Source of the DNA: Hydractinia symbiolongicarpus
Taxonomy: Eukaryota; Cnidaria; Hydrozoa; Anthoathecata; Hydractiniidae
Direction: 5' to 3'
NCBI RefSeq assembly: GCF_029227915.1
Contig: NC_079880.1
Coordinates: 31,363,501-31,427,500, forward strand
DNA length: 64,000 bases
In this document: positions 1 through 24,339 of the stretch, one piece after another
How positions within the stretch are numbered: position 1 is the stretch's first letter
Layout of the letters: each line of letters begins with the position of its first letter
Position numbers and translations under genes: made by a program
Notes under the pieces: generated by a model
Databases searched by the model: none
Told to the model about the DNA's origin: nothing
Seen by the model: the letters and a program-made list of their open reading frames with translations, nothing else

Positions 1-821
1 AGTACGTACAGGTTTAGAAATTTTTTTTACAAGCATCGTTGAAGAACGATCAGCGTTTAACGTTTACTACTTTTAAGTGTTATATTGATATATAAAAATA
101 AATACTGTAAATACCCGGGCGGTGTCTAATACCCGGGCGGGGTCTAATTAACGCGCAGGGGGCATTTTGGCAAAAAATCGTAATTTATTTTACTCTAATC
201 TTACTCGCCTAAAATCTCTTGTATTTTATTTACCTGCAGATATTAAAGCACAGCCTATAAAATCAAAAGAACTATTAACTTTTGGTTTAGTAGCCATATA
301 AACTTTTAAGATGTGTCCGTTATCATTTTTCGAGCTTGATGATTAGGAACAATTGTTAATAAGAACTTGATCATCATTATTATTTATTACGATCTACATT
401 ACAAAAGGGCTATTTATTTATTATTATAAAACACCAAATTTTTCGCGCGTGTTGATATTTTCCCCTAATTATTAACGCTGATTCATGCGCTATAATTTTT
501 ATAATTGTTTTCTTTTAATTTTCTTTGCATGTCAGTAAAAATAATTATTTTTACCCGCGCGTTAAATTTATTGTTAAATTTTAAGTTTAACAGTATTTGT
601 CAGAAATGATTTTAAGGGTGGGGGTTTATTGGAAGGATACAGCTGAATCGAATCCTCGTGGTATACATGAGAAGATATAAACCAATCTGTTTCAATATGT
701 TATTTTGCCTATGCTCTTATATGTTTACCAAACTTAGCGCCTTTTCTGTCATTTTTGTTTAAATAAAGCAGGTTTATTTCAAAAGCATGATTATTTCATT
801 TATAATAAAATGTTAACTTAC
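1..821. other. Intronic/flanking DNA, no gene seen
   Basis: AT-rich sequence that should lie in an intron of the IF1 gene. It holds a short direct repeat (atacccgggcggtgtctaat and a near copy, about 112-148). I searched the minus strand for the missing IF1 coiled-coil exon and did not find it. Confidence 0.4.
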
Positions 822-14330
<13,509 letters not shown>

Positions 14331-14776
14331 AATGTATAGGTAATGTTATAATTTAAAAAATGAAATGATAATGGCTTCTACATGCAGAACGTTTGGGTAC
14401 CTCAGCAGAAAAACGGGGAGCCAGTAACGCACCAAATTGATATTAAAACGAACGAAGTGTCTGCTGCACCGGTACCGGAATCGTACATCGAAAAACTACT
14501 GAACCGGTACCAGATTCATAGATTTAAGAACTGCTGCACCGGTAATGAAACTTTACTACCGGGCCCCATATTTGTAAATCTAGTGCACCGGTACAGGATC
14601 TTAACTTAATTCCTAGCTTTCTTTGTTGCCTTTTTGGACGAGGATTATCAAAATAAAGTAAGGAAAAATAACGTGTTTTATGCAGCGATAACTACTGTTT
14701 CTTTTTTGCGAAAAAACAATCTACAGTTTTAGCAATCAATCGAGTAAAAAATAAATATAATAAAAAAATATAAGTT
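14331..14776. other. IF1 upstream region with a dispersed CCGGTACCGG repeat
   Basis: Presumed promoter/5'UTR side of the IF1 gene. About 14460-14516 is a repeat (ctgctgcaccggtaccggaa...) found inverted at 23674-23765. A 75-codon open frame through it is a by-product of the repeat. Confidence 0.5.
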
Positions 14777-15043
14777 CAGGCGCGGATCCAGGGTTAGTCA
14801 GATAAGTCGCGCGACTAAGTGTAAATTTGACGAAAAATGTTAGCCAAGCGAATGATGTCGAGGTGTTGCAGACGGAGCGCGTTAAAAAATCAGATTGTAA
14901 TTTATTTACGGCGAAAAGCCATGGTTCACAGCCCTCTCCATTTCGCCTATGGCGATGTTGACGTCAAAGTTGTGACGTCGCTACCATATATAGACTGAGA
15001 GGGTTGCAAATTATAGCTTACAAATTTTGACTGATTTATTGCG

Positions 15044-16444
15044 AAGCAATTGAGCTTTGCGAGCGAAGCGAGCGAAGCGAAATTGTGGAGCACGTTTGCT
15101 ACACGCGAGGTATACCAAGAGAATTATTGAGATTCTCAAAATTTCGATAGAAAAAAAATCATATAAAATCAGCGTAAAGAAATAGGACTGATATTTTTGC
15201 ACATAAAGCTAGGGTATTTTTTTTTCTAATAAAACAAATAAGTTTGGACCGAGGGGTTAAAGTATAAGTTTAGTAAAAAATGCAATAAGTACGGCTCGTA
15301 CCCCCCCACCCCCGGATTTTGACCCCCCCCCCCGTCTTTTGGTCCGAATTATACGTCCGCCGAACTTGAACACACAAGGAGGAATATGCCGTAAACAAGA
15401 AACGGTAGTCGGCATTTTAGACACTTATATTTTACAGACCCAAAATATGCCTTATTTCTTTGTATTATAGCTAATTATGGTATAAATAATTAATTAATTA
15501 CTTTGCAATTTTGCTTCTAATACTATTATAGTTGTATTTTAATGAAACATAATAGTATTAAAACGGTTTTCTTCTTTTGAAAAAATTTATTGCTAGTCCT
15601 GTTTCTAATCGACTTTACTTGTGTATTTTAAGCTTTTTTGTTGCTGTGCTTTTTCTGGAGATTTTAGTTGGATTGGAAAGCTCCTGTGTAAGGTACCCTT
15701 TCCTAAAGAAAAATTGAAGTAATTTAATAATAAAACACAGCTCGGCGCGTTATAATTGTACAAATTACTTCAATTTTTCTTTAGGAAAGGGTACCTTACA
15801 CAGGAGCTTTCCAATCCAACTAAAATCTCCAGAAAAAGCACAGCAACAAAAAAGCTTAAAATACACAAGTAAAGTCGATTAGAAACAGGACTAGCAATAA
15901 ATTTTTTCAAAAGAAGAAAACCGTTTTAATACTATTATGTTTCATTAAAATACAACTATAATAGTATTAGAAGCAAAATTGCAAAGTAATTAATTAATTA
16001 TTTATACCATAATTAGCTATAATACAAAGAAATAAGGCATATTTTGGGTCTGTAAAATATACGTGTCTAAAATGCCGACTACCGTTTCTTGTTTACGGCA
16101 TATTCCTCCTTGTGTGTTCAAGTTCGGCGGACGTATAATTCGGACCAAAAGACGGGGGGGGGTCAAAATCCGGGGGTGGGGGGGGGTACGAGCCGTACTT
16201 ATTGCATTTTTTACTAAACTTATACTTTAACCCCTCGGTCCAAACTTATTTGTTTTATTAGAAAAAAAAAATACCGTAGCTTTATGTGCAAAAATATCAG
16301 TCCTATTTCTTTACGCTGATTTTATATGATTTTTTTTCTATCGAAATTTTGAGAATCTCAATAATTCTCTTGGTATACCTCGCGTGTAGCAAACGTGCTC
16401 CACAATTTCGCTTCGCTCGCTTCGCTCGCAAAGCTCAATTGCTT
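15044..16444. repeat. 1.4-kb palindrome, ~682-bp arms with 36-bp spacer
   Basis: Arms 15044-15725 and 15762-16444 are near-identical inverted copies; I saw only isolated differences, such as gggta/cggta near 15212 and 16273. The spacer is 15726-15761. The arms hold runs of C/G and a gcgagcgaagcgagcgaagc tract. Open frames inside are mirror images and have no family match. Confidence 0.93.
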
Positions 16445-16497
16445 GGCAAAAATTGAAGTAATTTGTACAATTATAACGCGCCGAGCTGTGTTTTATT
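15728..16497. mobile_element. Foldback/MITE unit with perfect 50-bp terminal inverted repeats
   Basis: 15728-15777 and 16448-16497 are exact inverted copies beginning aataaaacacagctcggcgc. This makes 15728-16497 a complete 770-bp unit. The left half of the palindrome is then a second, inverted copy of its interior, cut inside the terminal repeat (it stops at gaagtaattt, 15725). Confidence 0.8.
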
Positions 16498-18989
16498 TTA
16501 TTGTTTCTAAGAAGATGTAAGAATACAATATTATCAATTTTAATTGGTTTTATCCAAATCAAGGTAAGGCTTAATCACACGAAAGGTAGCTAGCTAGAGC
16601 TCAGTTTTGTATAAAAGAATTAAAAGTAATTTGTAGAAATCATATGGAGAAGCTGTATTACTACCTAACTGATAGCCAGATATAGGAAAACCTGTAGCTA
16701 GGGCGCAGACAAAACAAATAGCTCTGGGTGCTAGAGTGAGCTGACCAACCGTTTTTTATCATTTTTTATTTATTATATAAGTAACCTGTTACAGTAATTA
16801 AAAAAATATCCACTTTTGCTATCAAACCAACAGCAATGTAATTGTCAATAGGAATTAGTTTTCCGTACACCCTCCCGGGATCCCTGAGAACAAGGTTTAA
16901 AACGACATTAAAACTGTCATTAAACAGAACTTCAAGGATGCCCACAAGCCGCACCACGTCCTCTAAACGGCGTGGGCATCTTCGAAACTGCTTGTAATTT
17001 TAGAACAAGGGTGCTGATAAGCTGCATACGCCGTATAACGTGCAGGTGTTTTTGGGCAAGTTTAGCGTTTTGCAAAAAAATTGAAGTATTCACCTTAAAA
17101 AACCGGCATAGACCATAAAGTAAACTATGTGGTAGTAAAGTTCTTAAAAGAACTGTTTTTGATAGTTTTTGATAAAATTTACTTGATAAATAACTTTTAA
17201 TTTTTATTAACTTCTTTCTCTTAAAGCATCTTTTTCCAACTATCGTCCACAAGGTATGTTACAAGGAATTGAATTTTGAAAATGCTCCAGGCAAGTTCGG
17301 GAAAGTGCGGGCGGTTTTGGAAGACAATCACTAATTTAATTGTGGCTGTTTGCAGCTTATTGACACCCTCTTATTTTAGAATATTCTCAGGAATAATAGA
17401 CCAAGAGAAATTACATCACAGTTTTTTGTCCACCGCCCACGTGTGTTTGAGAACAACCCACATAACAAAGTTCATTATTTTTTAAATTATTTGTGTAAAA
17501 ATTACTATTTCATTCACGATAAACCATTTGTCAGTCATTTTATTCGCCCAACAAAGAATCCTATCCAAGGTGCTTTTCTATTAGTGCTGAATTTAATAAT
17601 TGACATGGTTCAGCATAGTTTTTAAAAGGGTCTGATTGCAAAATATGATTGCCAAAGTTCAGCACTTGTAATATTTGTGTATTTGTGTACTCAGCTTCTA
17701 AAACACACACAAGAGACATTATAATTTCCTCTGGGTGATTACATTAATGTTGGTTGAAAAAAAACTGAATGATGAGAAGCATGTGTTTTTAAATGGGTCT
17801 AGGACAATAAACTTATTTAATTTACCTTGGCCTTGCATTAATCAAATTCTGAAAAAATAAACACTTCTAAAATGATTTTGTCAGATTTGGAAACTGTTGG
17901 TATGGTTGGAACTTTGCGTATAAAATTAGTAAAGTTGCCAAATTGTTTAGTTTTTTTCTTTTATACTTTTCCGAATTAGCCTTAATTATTTATAAGATGA
18001 AAAACAGTGCTTTCAATTCCATTGACTTGGCCATCCCTTAAAGGCACTGGAAGCTTCACTATATGAAAATGTTTTCTTTTTCTTTTAGATTGTGTACAAT
18101 GGGAGTGAGTGATGTAATCTTCTAATGCGTGTGGTGAAAAGAAGGCGAATCCGTTATTGTTTTTCTGCCCAAATTTGAAGCTATTTAATAAATCTTGATA
18201 AAGTTAAAAAACTGTTTTGATTTGTTTGTTTTTGTTTTAATTGTTTCCCGTGAGTTTTCGAAATTCGTTCCAGCAGATTCTGTGGCTTCTACTGCCGGTA
18301 TTTTTACGTGAAAAAAATACTGTTTTGTTGTGAGGTCATTTACGTAATCGTTAACGTTAGGACCAACTTCTGCGGGTTGTACAACTCGATGTATCACATA
18401 TCTTTCGGAATACTGCTAAAAGTGTAATTTTGTATTGCGCTCTTTACTTTTACCATTCTGTGGGAAAAGGCGGTACAAAATTTTAACACGCGTTATTCGT
18501 TTTTGTTAGTTTCGCGTAATCTAATTTTCTCGCACATTTTGAAAAGAATATGCCACGCACATCAAATACTCGCGCAGTCTATTCGCAAAAAAACTGTTTT
18601 TGAGCAACGAATTGTTCCGCAGAGCGTTCATTTTCCTACCTCGTCCCCAGGGTTCATCTATATGATATTCAATTTTGATGTATTTCGGAAGATGTTAGCG
18701 ACAAAGAAACAAGAAGCGCTAGGGACAAAGTATTGGATAGTTTAATTTTGCTTGCAATTTGCGAAATGCTTCGCAACCTTTTTTTTAATTTCTAGTTTTG
18801 ACTAATCAGTCACTCAGTCAGTCAAAAGTCAAAAATCAAATAGCTATGGCCCGCAACCCTCCCCACATCACCTAAGGGGCATGTGACGTCAAAATCGTGA
18901 CGTAATTTTTACACTCTATGCGTAGTCCAACAATATGTGGCCTGCAGCCAGCGTAAAAAATTTAGGTTCCGTGCTGCGTGGTTACTTAT
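16498..18989. other. No gene seen
   Basis: AT-rich. 18820-18930 resembles 14920-14960: both carry ccctc...gatgt(t)gacgtcaaa..gtgacgt words, a dispersed repeat. A 9-bp inverted pair (gatgcccac / gtgggcatc) lies at 16937-16979. Short minus frames at 16766-17252 have no recognisable domain. Confidence 0.35.
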
Positions 18990-20174
18990 AACCTGTTAGG
19001 CTATAGTTTTAACTCCCATCCGTCAGGATTAGTCAAAGACTTGGCTTGGATTCCTTCCGTACTATCATGGTTGCTGCAGACATGTTGACGCGGGTGCTTA
19101 CTGATTTAAAGTGTGATAATGTTGAATCTGTTCGTAAAATGCAAAAAGAACTTTCAGAAAATGTTTATTCTCGGACATTTTTGTTATCTGGGGATATTTA
19201 TCCCTTGGTTGTTAAAAGTTTTCATCGGAATTCAGCTGCAGATATATACATTCCATCTGAGGCGAGGTGTGAAGATAAAGGAATTATTGATTTAAGGTGA
19301 GAAGTATGTTTTTTACTCTCCAACACACCTTGCATTTATTTAAAGGTGTTCAGTATATTTGCTACGAAAAGCTAGTTGAGGGAGAGCTTTTTACAACAGA
19401 CTATTAAAAACAAATACAAAAATATTTAATTAGCTATAGCTAGCTAGCTGGCTAATTTTTTTTGTAACATGAGCTTTGAACAGAATTTTCAGCATTGTGG
19501 AGGAGTTCTTTCTCAATTAATATTTGTGTTGTTATTAGAAGCAAGAACTAGATAAGTAGCTAAGGTTGGTGATGAAACAAACTCTTCGAATGGCTATTAG
19601 GAAACAAAGTTTGTTGAGTGAAAGGTCATGGCAAAATATATTATTTTTAGATCCAATCCATCAGGAGACTGTCTATACAGCTCAGCATCCTTGGTATTGG
19701 TAGGTGATAATTCTCTTGTTGCATCCTTCCTTTTTTCCAATCACCCTTGTTTTCAATGTGCTTTTAAAAACCAAAAGGAAAATATTTTTATATCTGAAAA
19801 AAGTTTATTCAGATTTTCCCTTTCCCATATTGTTTGTGATATGACTCTTTCTCCTGGAGAGGCAGTTAAAGCAGAAGCTGTACCCCCAAGACATGGTCTC
19901 CTTTTCTATCAATACTTGTCTTGTCAACAGTAATAAAGAGAAAATTTAATACGTTTTACCCACAATTTGCTTGTTACAGTTTCGAAGTCTCTTTACACAG
20001 TGTATATTGCCACGCCCATCTATTTTACCTGATGAAGATCAGTTAAAAACTTTATTTTGTTATGAAGGTATCGTTAAGTCTGGTGTAGACTTCAAGCCAA
20101 ATCATTACGTTCCCCTTGTTCCAGGTTGCAACTTTCTTATGCGAAAGTTGCAACCAGAAAACTGCCCTTCGTAA
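18990..20174 (+). pseudogene. OTU-like cysteine protease gene (vertnin-like), decayed
   Basis: OTU domains are usually deubiquitinating proteases. Exon 1 (open from about 19010 to 19296, no clear start; MVAADMLTRVLTDLKCDN follows) ends at a GTGAGA donor. Exon 2 starts at 19651 after TTATTTTTAG. The join, in phase 2, gives LRSNPSGDCLYSSASLVLVG, the OTU catalytic Asp/Cys block. The frame continues (SNHPCFQCAFKNQKENIF, then SHIVCDMTLSPGEAVKAEAV) and stops at 19933. A shifted frame at 19974-20174 holds FKPNHYVPLVPG, matching the OTU histidine block. The apparent gap after GDNSLV and the frameshift make it a pseudogene. The vertnin comparison is from memory and tentative. Confidence 0.55.
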
Positions 20175-20385
20175 TTCTTATTTTAAAGTTCAAACGAAAC
20201 TTGAGTTTAGCCCTTTGAATAAACAAATATATCTGAACAAATACATGGGTTGAGGTGTGTATGTATCATGTCACATGTATGTACATTTCATCTTCATTAT
20301 TCTGATCTTTCCATATTCTTATTGTTTTTGTTATGATTGTGTTTCATTTTGCTGTCCATGGCCGGTGTGATCATTTGATTCACCT

Positions 20386-20430
20386 AGTCATGCTGATGAA
20401 GCCTGATATAGGCAGAAACAGCAAGAGTTT
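20386..20430 (+). other. Degenerate hammerhead-like sequence
   Basis: CTGATGA is followed by a GCCT / AGGC stem-loop and GAAACAGC, the layout of a Penelope-type hammerhead. No complementary stem III/cleavage segment follows, so it would not cleave as written. Possibly the remnant of a Penelope-like end. Confidence 0.3.
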
Positions 20431-20696
20431 TTAAATATTGAAATATATTCACAATTGTCTCACTTTATTGTAGTTAATCCCTGTTAATTTTAGTGCTTTT
20501 ATCTATCTAAAATAAGATGTGTAAGACGGAGAGTTGATTCTTATAAAAAATGTTCTTAGGAGATTTTCTTATAGCTTAGCGTTTCTTTTTGTCAATTTTA
20601 TTAATAACTAGATAAATCTGAAGACAATTTTCGGTGATTTTTGTACCCGCTTACAGCACCCCCTAGGACCCCCAGCTGCTAAATTCAAGACTAATT

Positions 20697-20727
20697 CAAA
20701 ATATTGCTGCGCAGCAGCAATATTTTG
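20697..20727. repeat. Perfect 14-bp hairpin near the right end of the 6-kb element
   Basis: caaaatattgctgc, 3-base loop, then its exact inverse. It lies about 15 bases inside the CTGGATCCGCCCCTG end. The left end has its own subterminal palindrome, AGTCGCGCGACT (about 14804-14815). Confidence 0.8.
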
Positions 20728-20920
20728 ACTAAGTCTTAAGTCTGGATCCGCCCCTGATAAGTTCGCAAACAACAATTGGTTAAAAGGTATAAACATAACG
20801 GAATGCTTGTTTAAACTTGACTGGAGTTTAGAACTTTAAAATTGTGAGAAGCTCCGTTCGCAGCGATCAGGCGACTAGAAACGCGCCATTATGTCTATAC
20901 CTTTTTCATCTCTTAATATG

Positions 20921-21361
20921 TTAAGAGCAGTTTGGGTATCTTTGGACGAAAAAAAACTGATATCCAGCATGCTCCATTAAATATTCACGACTTTGTCTGT
21001 ATTCGTCGTCATCTTCAAATTCCATTGGGTCTCTTAGTGCTTTTAATACATTTTGCTGCAATTCTTTGTCTTCACTGGTTAATACTAGTGGCCTTATGGG
21101 CTGATTCTCCAATAACGAGGAGTTTTCCGCTAGCCACAATTCAGCCTTGATTAAATCAGGGAAATGATTTTTGCAAATTCCTAGTCTTTTGATTTTTTCC
21201 TCTTCCTCTACGTTTTTTTTGTCGATATATGCGTTTTGCAGAACGCCAGAAGCTTCGTTTCGCCTTTCTTCCTTCGCTAGAACCCTATGACGGTCTGGCT
21301 TATTCCTTTTGGTCTTCCTTTCATCACGAATCTTGGTGGCATTTTTATATTCAACTTCAAT
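20921..21361 (-). pseudogene. Unrecognised open frame overlapping a ZSWIM/MULE C-terminal tail
   Basis: A 146-codon minus-strand frame is open from about 21358 to a TAA at 20921, rich in K/E at its start and ending REYLMEHAGYQFFFVQRYP. There is a Met at 21139. An AG acceptor-like site (CATTTTTTAG) precedes it, but an in-frame TAA follows that site. In another frame, 21270-21335 reads MPPRFVMKGRPKGISQTVIG, which resembles the RGRPKG tail of cnidarian ZSWIM-type transposases but is broken by stops. Either frame may be the true relic. Function unknown. Confidence 0.35.
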
Positions 21362-21717
21362 TTTTTATCTAAAAAATGAAATTAAAGTATTTAGGATGAA
21401 GATCCTCCAAGGTCCCTAAACATTTTTGCTGCTGTTGTTTTAGCAACACCTATTTTCTTAAGAAAGTAAATTCACCTGTAATTGTAGTAGCAGCAGGAGG
21501 AACTGATATGGTTGACGAAGCAGACGATGTGAGTATTCAAGAATCAATATTATATTTTTAGTTACACAGTTGTAAAAAAAAACTCAGCAGTAATAAGGGC
21601 TGTGATTGCTTTGTTGAATAGTACGTACACTACACTACAATGTAGTTATTTCAATAGCACAAATTTTAAACAAGAACATAGTTAAACATATCATACTTTG
21701 TTCATTGATTTCTGCGA

Positions 21718-23331
21718 TTAAAACTTCTTTTCCATTCCCCCAAAGGTCAAGCATGTTTTCAACTGTTCAACCCGATGATCAAAAATAGCACCTGTCTGCT
21801 CGGATACAACGTCAGCCACCTTATTGGTTATTAATTGTGTCACACGAAATCTTTTCATTTTTGTCAAAACAGCTGATGGTTGTATAGTTAGATGATCGTA
21901 GTTTACGGTTGATGAAATCCCGTCATCTCGAAACAGCCTATACTTTTTTCTATAATATAACGACTTCCATCTCTGTGCACACAGATCACCATCAAAAAGA
22001 TTAATATCTAATTGTCGTCGGAGTGCGAAAATAACTATATAAATGTATCACGCGCTTTAACTTTGCGTTCAAACTCTCTAAACGATTGTTGGTCGAATTG
22101 AAAAAATTGTCACTTTTTGATTTATCGCCCAGGACCCATTCCTCATGAATATCATCCCAGCTCTCGTTGAAATAAGATCTCACCTGAATTGGTGCAATTT
22201 CAAGAAAGTTGATTTTCAAGGCCTGATATTCCTTCTCCGTGTTAGCATACGCCTTTGGTTGAAAAAGGGACAACAGTGATTCAACTTTCGCTTGAGTAAC
22301 GCCCATTTTCGCGACAGTGACTTCTCTTTTAAATGCCTTTAATGTGTGGAAGAGACATATTAATACTTTTACACCAGGAAATGTAACTTTTATTAGTTCT
22401 CTTTCATTCAAATCCTTGTCCGCCATAACCACACGAAGATTCTCTGAGGAAGGATTGTTTTGTTTAAAAGTTTCCAAAAACCAGGACAATATTTCCTTAT
22501 CTTCCATAGCAAGAAGCGCCACTCCAACAATTTCACTTTGCCCCATCGAATCTTCCACTAACATGATGTCAACTGCAATTCTTAGCTCAGTTAGTTTATA
22601 GGTAGCATCAACACAAATCAATTCTGGATATGCTTCATACGCATCCTTCATTTCCTCATCTTGAAAAATAAACCCTTGAAATTGTCGTTAACGTCACTGC
22701 ATAAATGAACTGAGGAATCTAGAAAAAAATGTGAGAAATGGTAAACACACAAAAATACTATCTCAGTGTGAGCGCTAATGACGTCGTCGTTTTAACCTTA
22801 ACGACGGCCTCAAAATAAAAGCAAAGTGACAGGGCTGTATATAATCGTCACTTACTGTATTTATCACGTAACACAGTTGCAATTTCATCTAAATCATTGC
22901 GGCTTTTCCCTTTCTTCGCTTCCTGAGCCATATTAGAGATATCTTTCAGCAAAATAGCCTTCGTCGTTCCGGACAGTCTTGCTTTATAGTACTAAAAGAA
23001 ATAAAAAAAACAGTTTTATAGAACACAGTAATAAAGAGGTCTGGAAACAGGGTCGCTAATTAATGTAAACAAAATACGTACTGAACAGCTCGTTGTCCAG
23101 AGCCTCTTCCTTTGAATTTTCTTCCGCCATGAACACAACGGGTTTTATTATTTTCGTCAATCTTTTTTGTGAAGGCTTAACAGTTCGACTATCTCTAACG
23201 TAGACATCAGCAAAATTCTTCTCTTTGTATGTATGTAATTTTGTTTTCAATTCTTGAAAAGTAGAAAATTTTTCCCCAACAACAAAAGTAATCGACATAG
23301 TGAATTTTTGCTTATCGAGATGCCGTATCAA
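21718..23331 (-). pseudogene. ZSWIM1/3-like MULE-type transposase relic
   Basis: N-terminal part 23056-23331: FVVGEKFSTFQELKTKL...DVYVRDSRTVK, the FAR1-like head of this family, ending near a GTACGT donor. A middle exon-like piece (about 22858-22988) reads AILLKDISNMAQEAKKGKSR. The core 22001-22651 is a MULE transposase domain: ICVDATYKLTEL, MLVEDSMGQSEIVGVALL, VVMADKDLNERE, LICLFHTLKAFKRE, FNSTNNRLESLNAKLK. A frameshift near 22020 moves the sense to ALRRQLDINLF... which stops at 21718. Another frameshift lies near 22675. The SWIM Cys/His finger is not seen. It is clearly decayed. Whether it was a transposon or a domesticated gene cannot be told. Confidence 0.72.
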
Positions 23332-24262
23332 AACTATAAAATTCTTCAGCGAAAAAGAATATCTTCTCCGCGTATGAAAGCAGTACAGCTGGTTTCTTCA
23401 AGAAAACGTCAAGCGTCTTGTTATCTAGGCTCTTACTTATTTAATATGCAAGGGTTTGTATCCACGAAATAAAAACCAGGCTTTTGCTTCTTTGAAACGA
23501 ATCATTCTATTGAAACGTTCCAAACGGTCTAGGGATTAAACATGTATTTCGCAAGAACCTCTCTAAGTTGATTTTTTCAGGGTATAAAAAATTACCATTT
23601 CTAGTAATACTTATTTTATCGTCTTCGTTCTCAAAATAAAATTTTACACAAAAAATTAGGAAGTTTACTGAAAAATCCTGTGCCGGTTCACTAGCTGTGA
23701 GCCGGAGAAATCCGGTACCGGTTCAGTAGTTTTTCGATCTACGATTCCGGTACCGGTGCAGCAGACTATGCATGGCTAGCAAACGTGATGATATTTTCAT
23801 TTTAACATGTGAAAACATAGACCCAATAAAGAGAATATCTTAAACGTTGATAGAACTGAAATTTAGGCAGTTAAATAACTATACTAACCCAACCAAATAT
23901 TTCTCTTCATTTCAAAACACTTCGCTTTGCAGATTGGTGAACAAGCTGGAGTATAATCAATATGGCCAACTCGGTCCCTCAAAAGAAACGACTCGTACCT
24001 TAACCCCTAGGGCTTGGTTTAGTTGAACAAAATCCGCCTCGTTAAAAACATAACTGGAAATGAAAATTTAAAGGAGTATCTAGCATAGCAAATTAAATAA
24101 TAATAAAACACCAGTCTATAACAATATTTGTGATTAAATTCGTAACGCAGTCTTCATTCTTTCCCAATTTTGCGAATACTAAGATAGGTACGGAAGAGCT
24201 AGGACGCGGGGCCAGGTCGGACTTTAAAAGTCGTGACGTTACGGCTATCGGTTAAAAAATCA
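23332..24262. other. No gene; one dispersed repeat
   Basis: Holds at 23674-23765 the inverted partner of the CCGGTACCGG repeat at 14460-14516 (shared aaaaactactgaaccggta). Otherwise no coding or structure recognised. Confidence 0.5.
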
Positions 24263-24303
24263 GTCGAAGAAGAAGAAGAAGAAAAAGAAGAAGAAGAAGA
24301 GAA
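24263..24303. repeat. (GAA)n-type microsatellite
   Basis: gaagaagaagaagaaaaagaag-type purine run just upstream of the LINE fragment. Confidence 0.95.
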
Positions 24304-24339
24304 AAAGACCGCCAGTTTTAATAAGATCCCGGATGTAAT

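Larger units (their letters stand above)
14777..20756. mobile_element. Possible 6-kb DNA element with CAGG(C/G)GCGGATCCAG termini
   Basis: The left end CAGGCGCGGATCCAG (14777-14791) is matched, inverted and with one change, by CTGGATCCGCCCCTG at 20742-20756. The direct repeat ATAAGTT touches both ends (14770-14776 and 20757-20763), like a target-site duplication. CAG-type ends suggest a hAT-like element, although hAT duplications are normally 8 bp. No transposase is visible inside. It contains the 1.4-kb palindrome and the OTU-like gene. Two unrelated one-ended fragments could also explain it, but the shared flank argues against that. Confidence 0.45.

Noticed and set aside
14382-14609. 75-codon plus-strand open frame upstream of IF1
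   Set aside because: It is produced by the dispersed CCGGTACCGG repeat, which occurs inverted at 23674.
16338-16562. Open frame with SERSERSE in the palindrome arm
   Set aside because: The peptide comes from the gcttcgctc repeat and is mirrored in the other arm; no domain.
16766-17252. Possible Sm-like or membrane protein exons on the minus strand
   Set aside because: The frames look mildly protein-like, but I could not match a family or chain splice sites convincingly.
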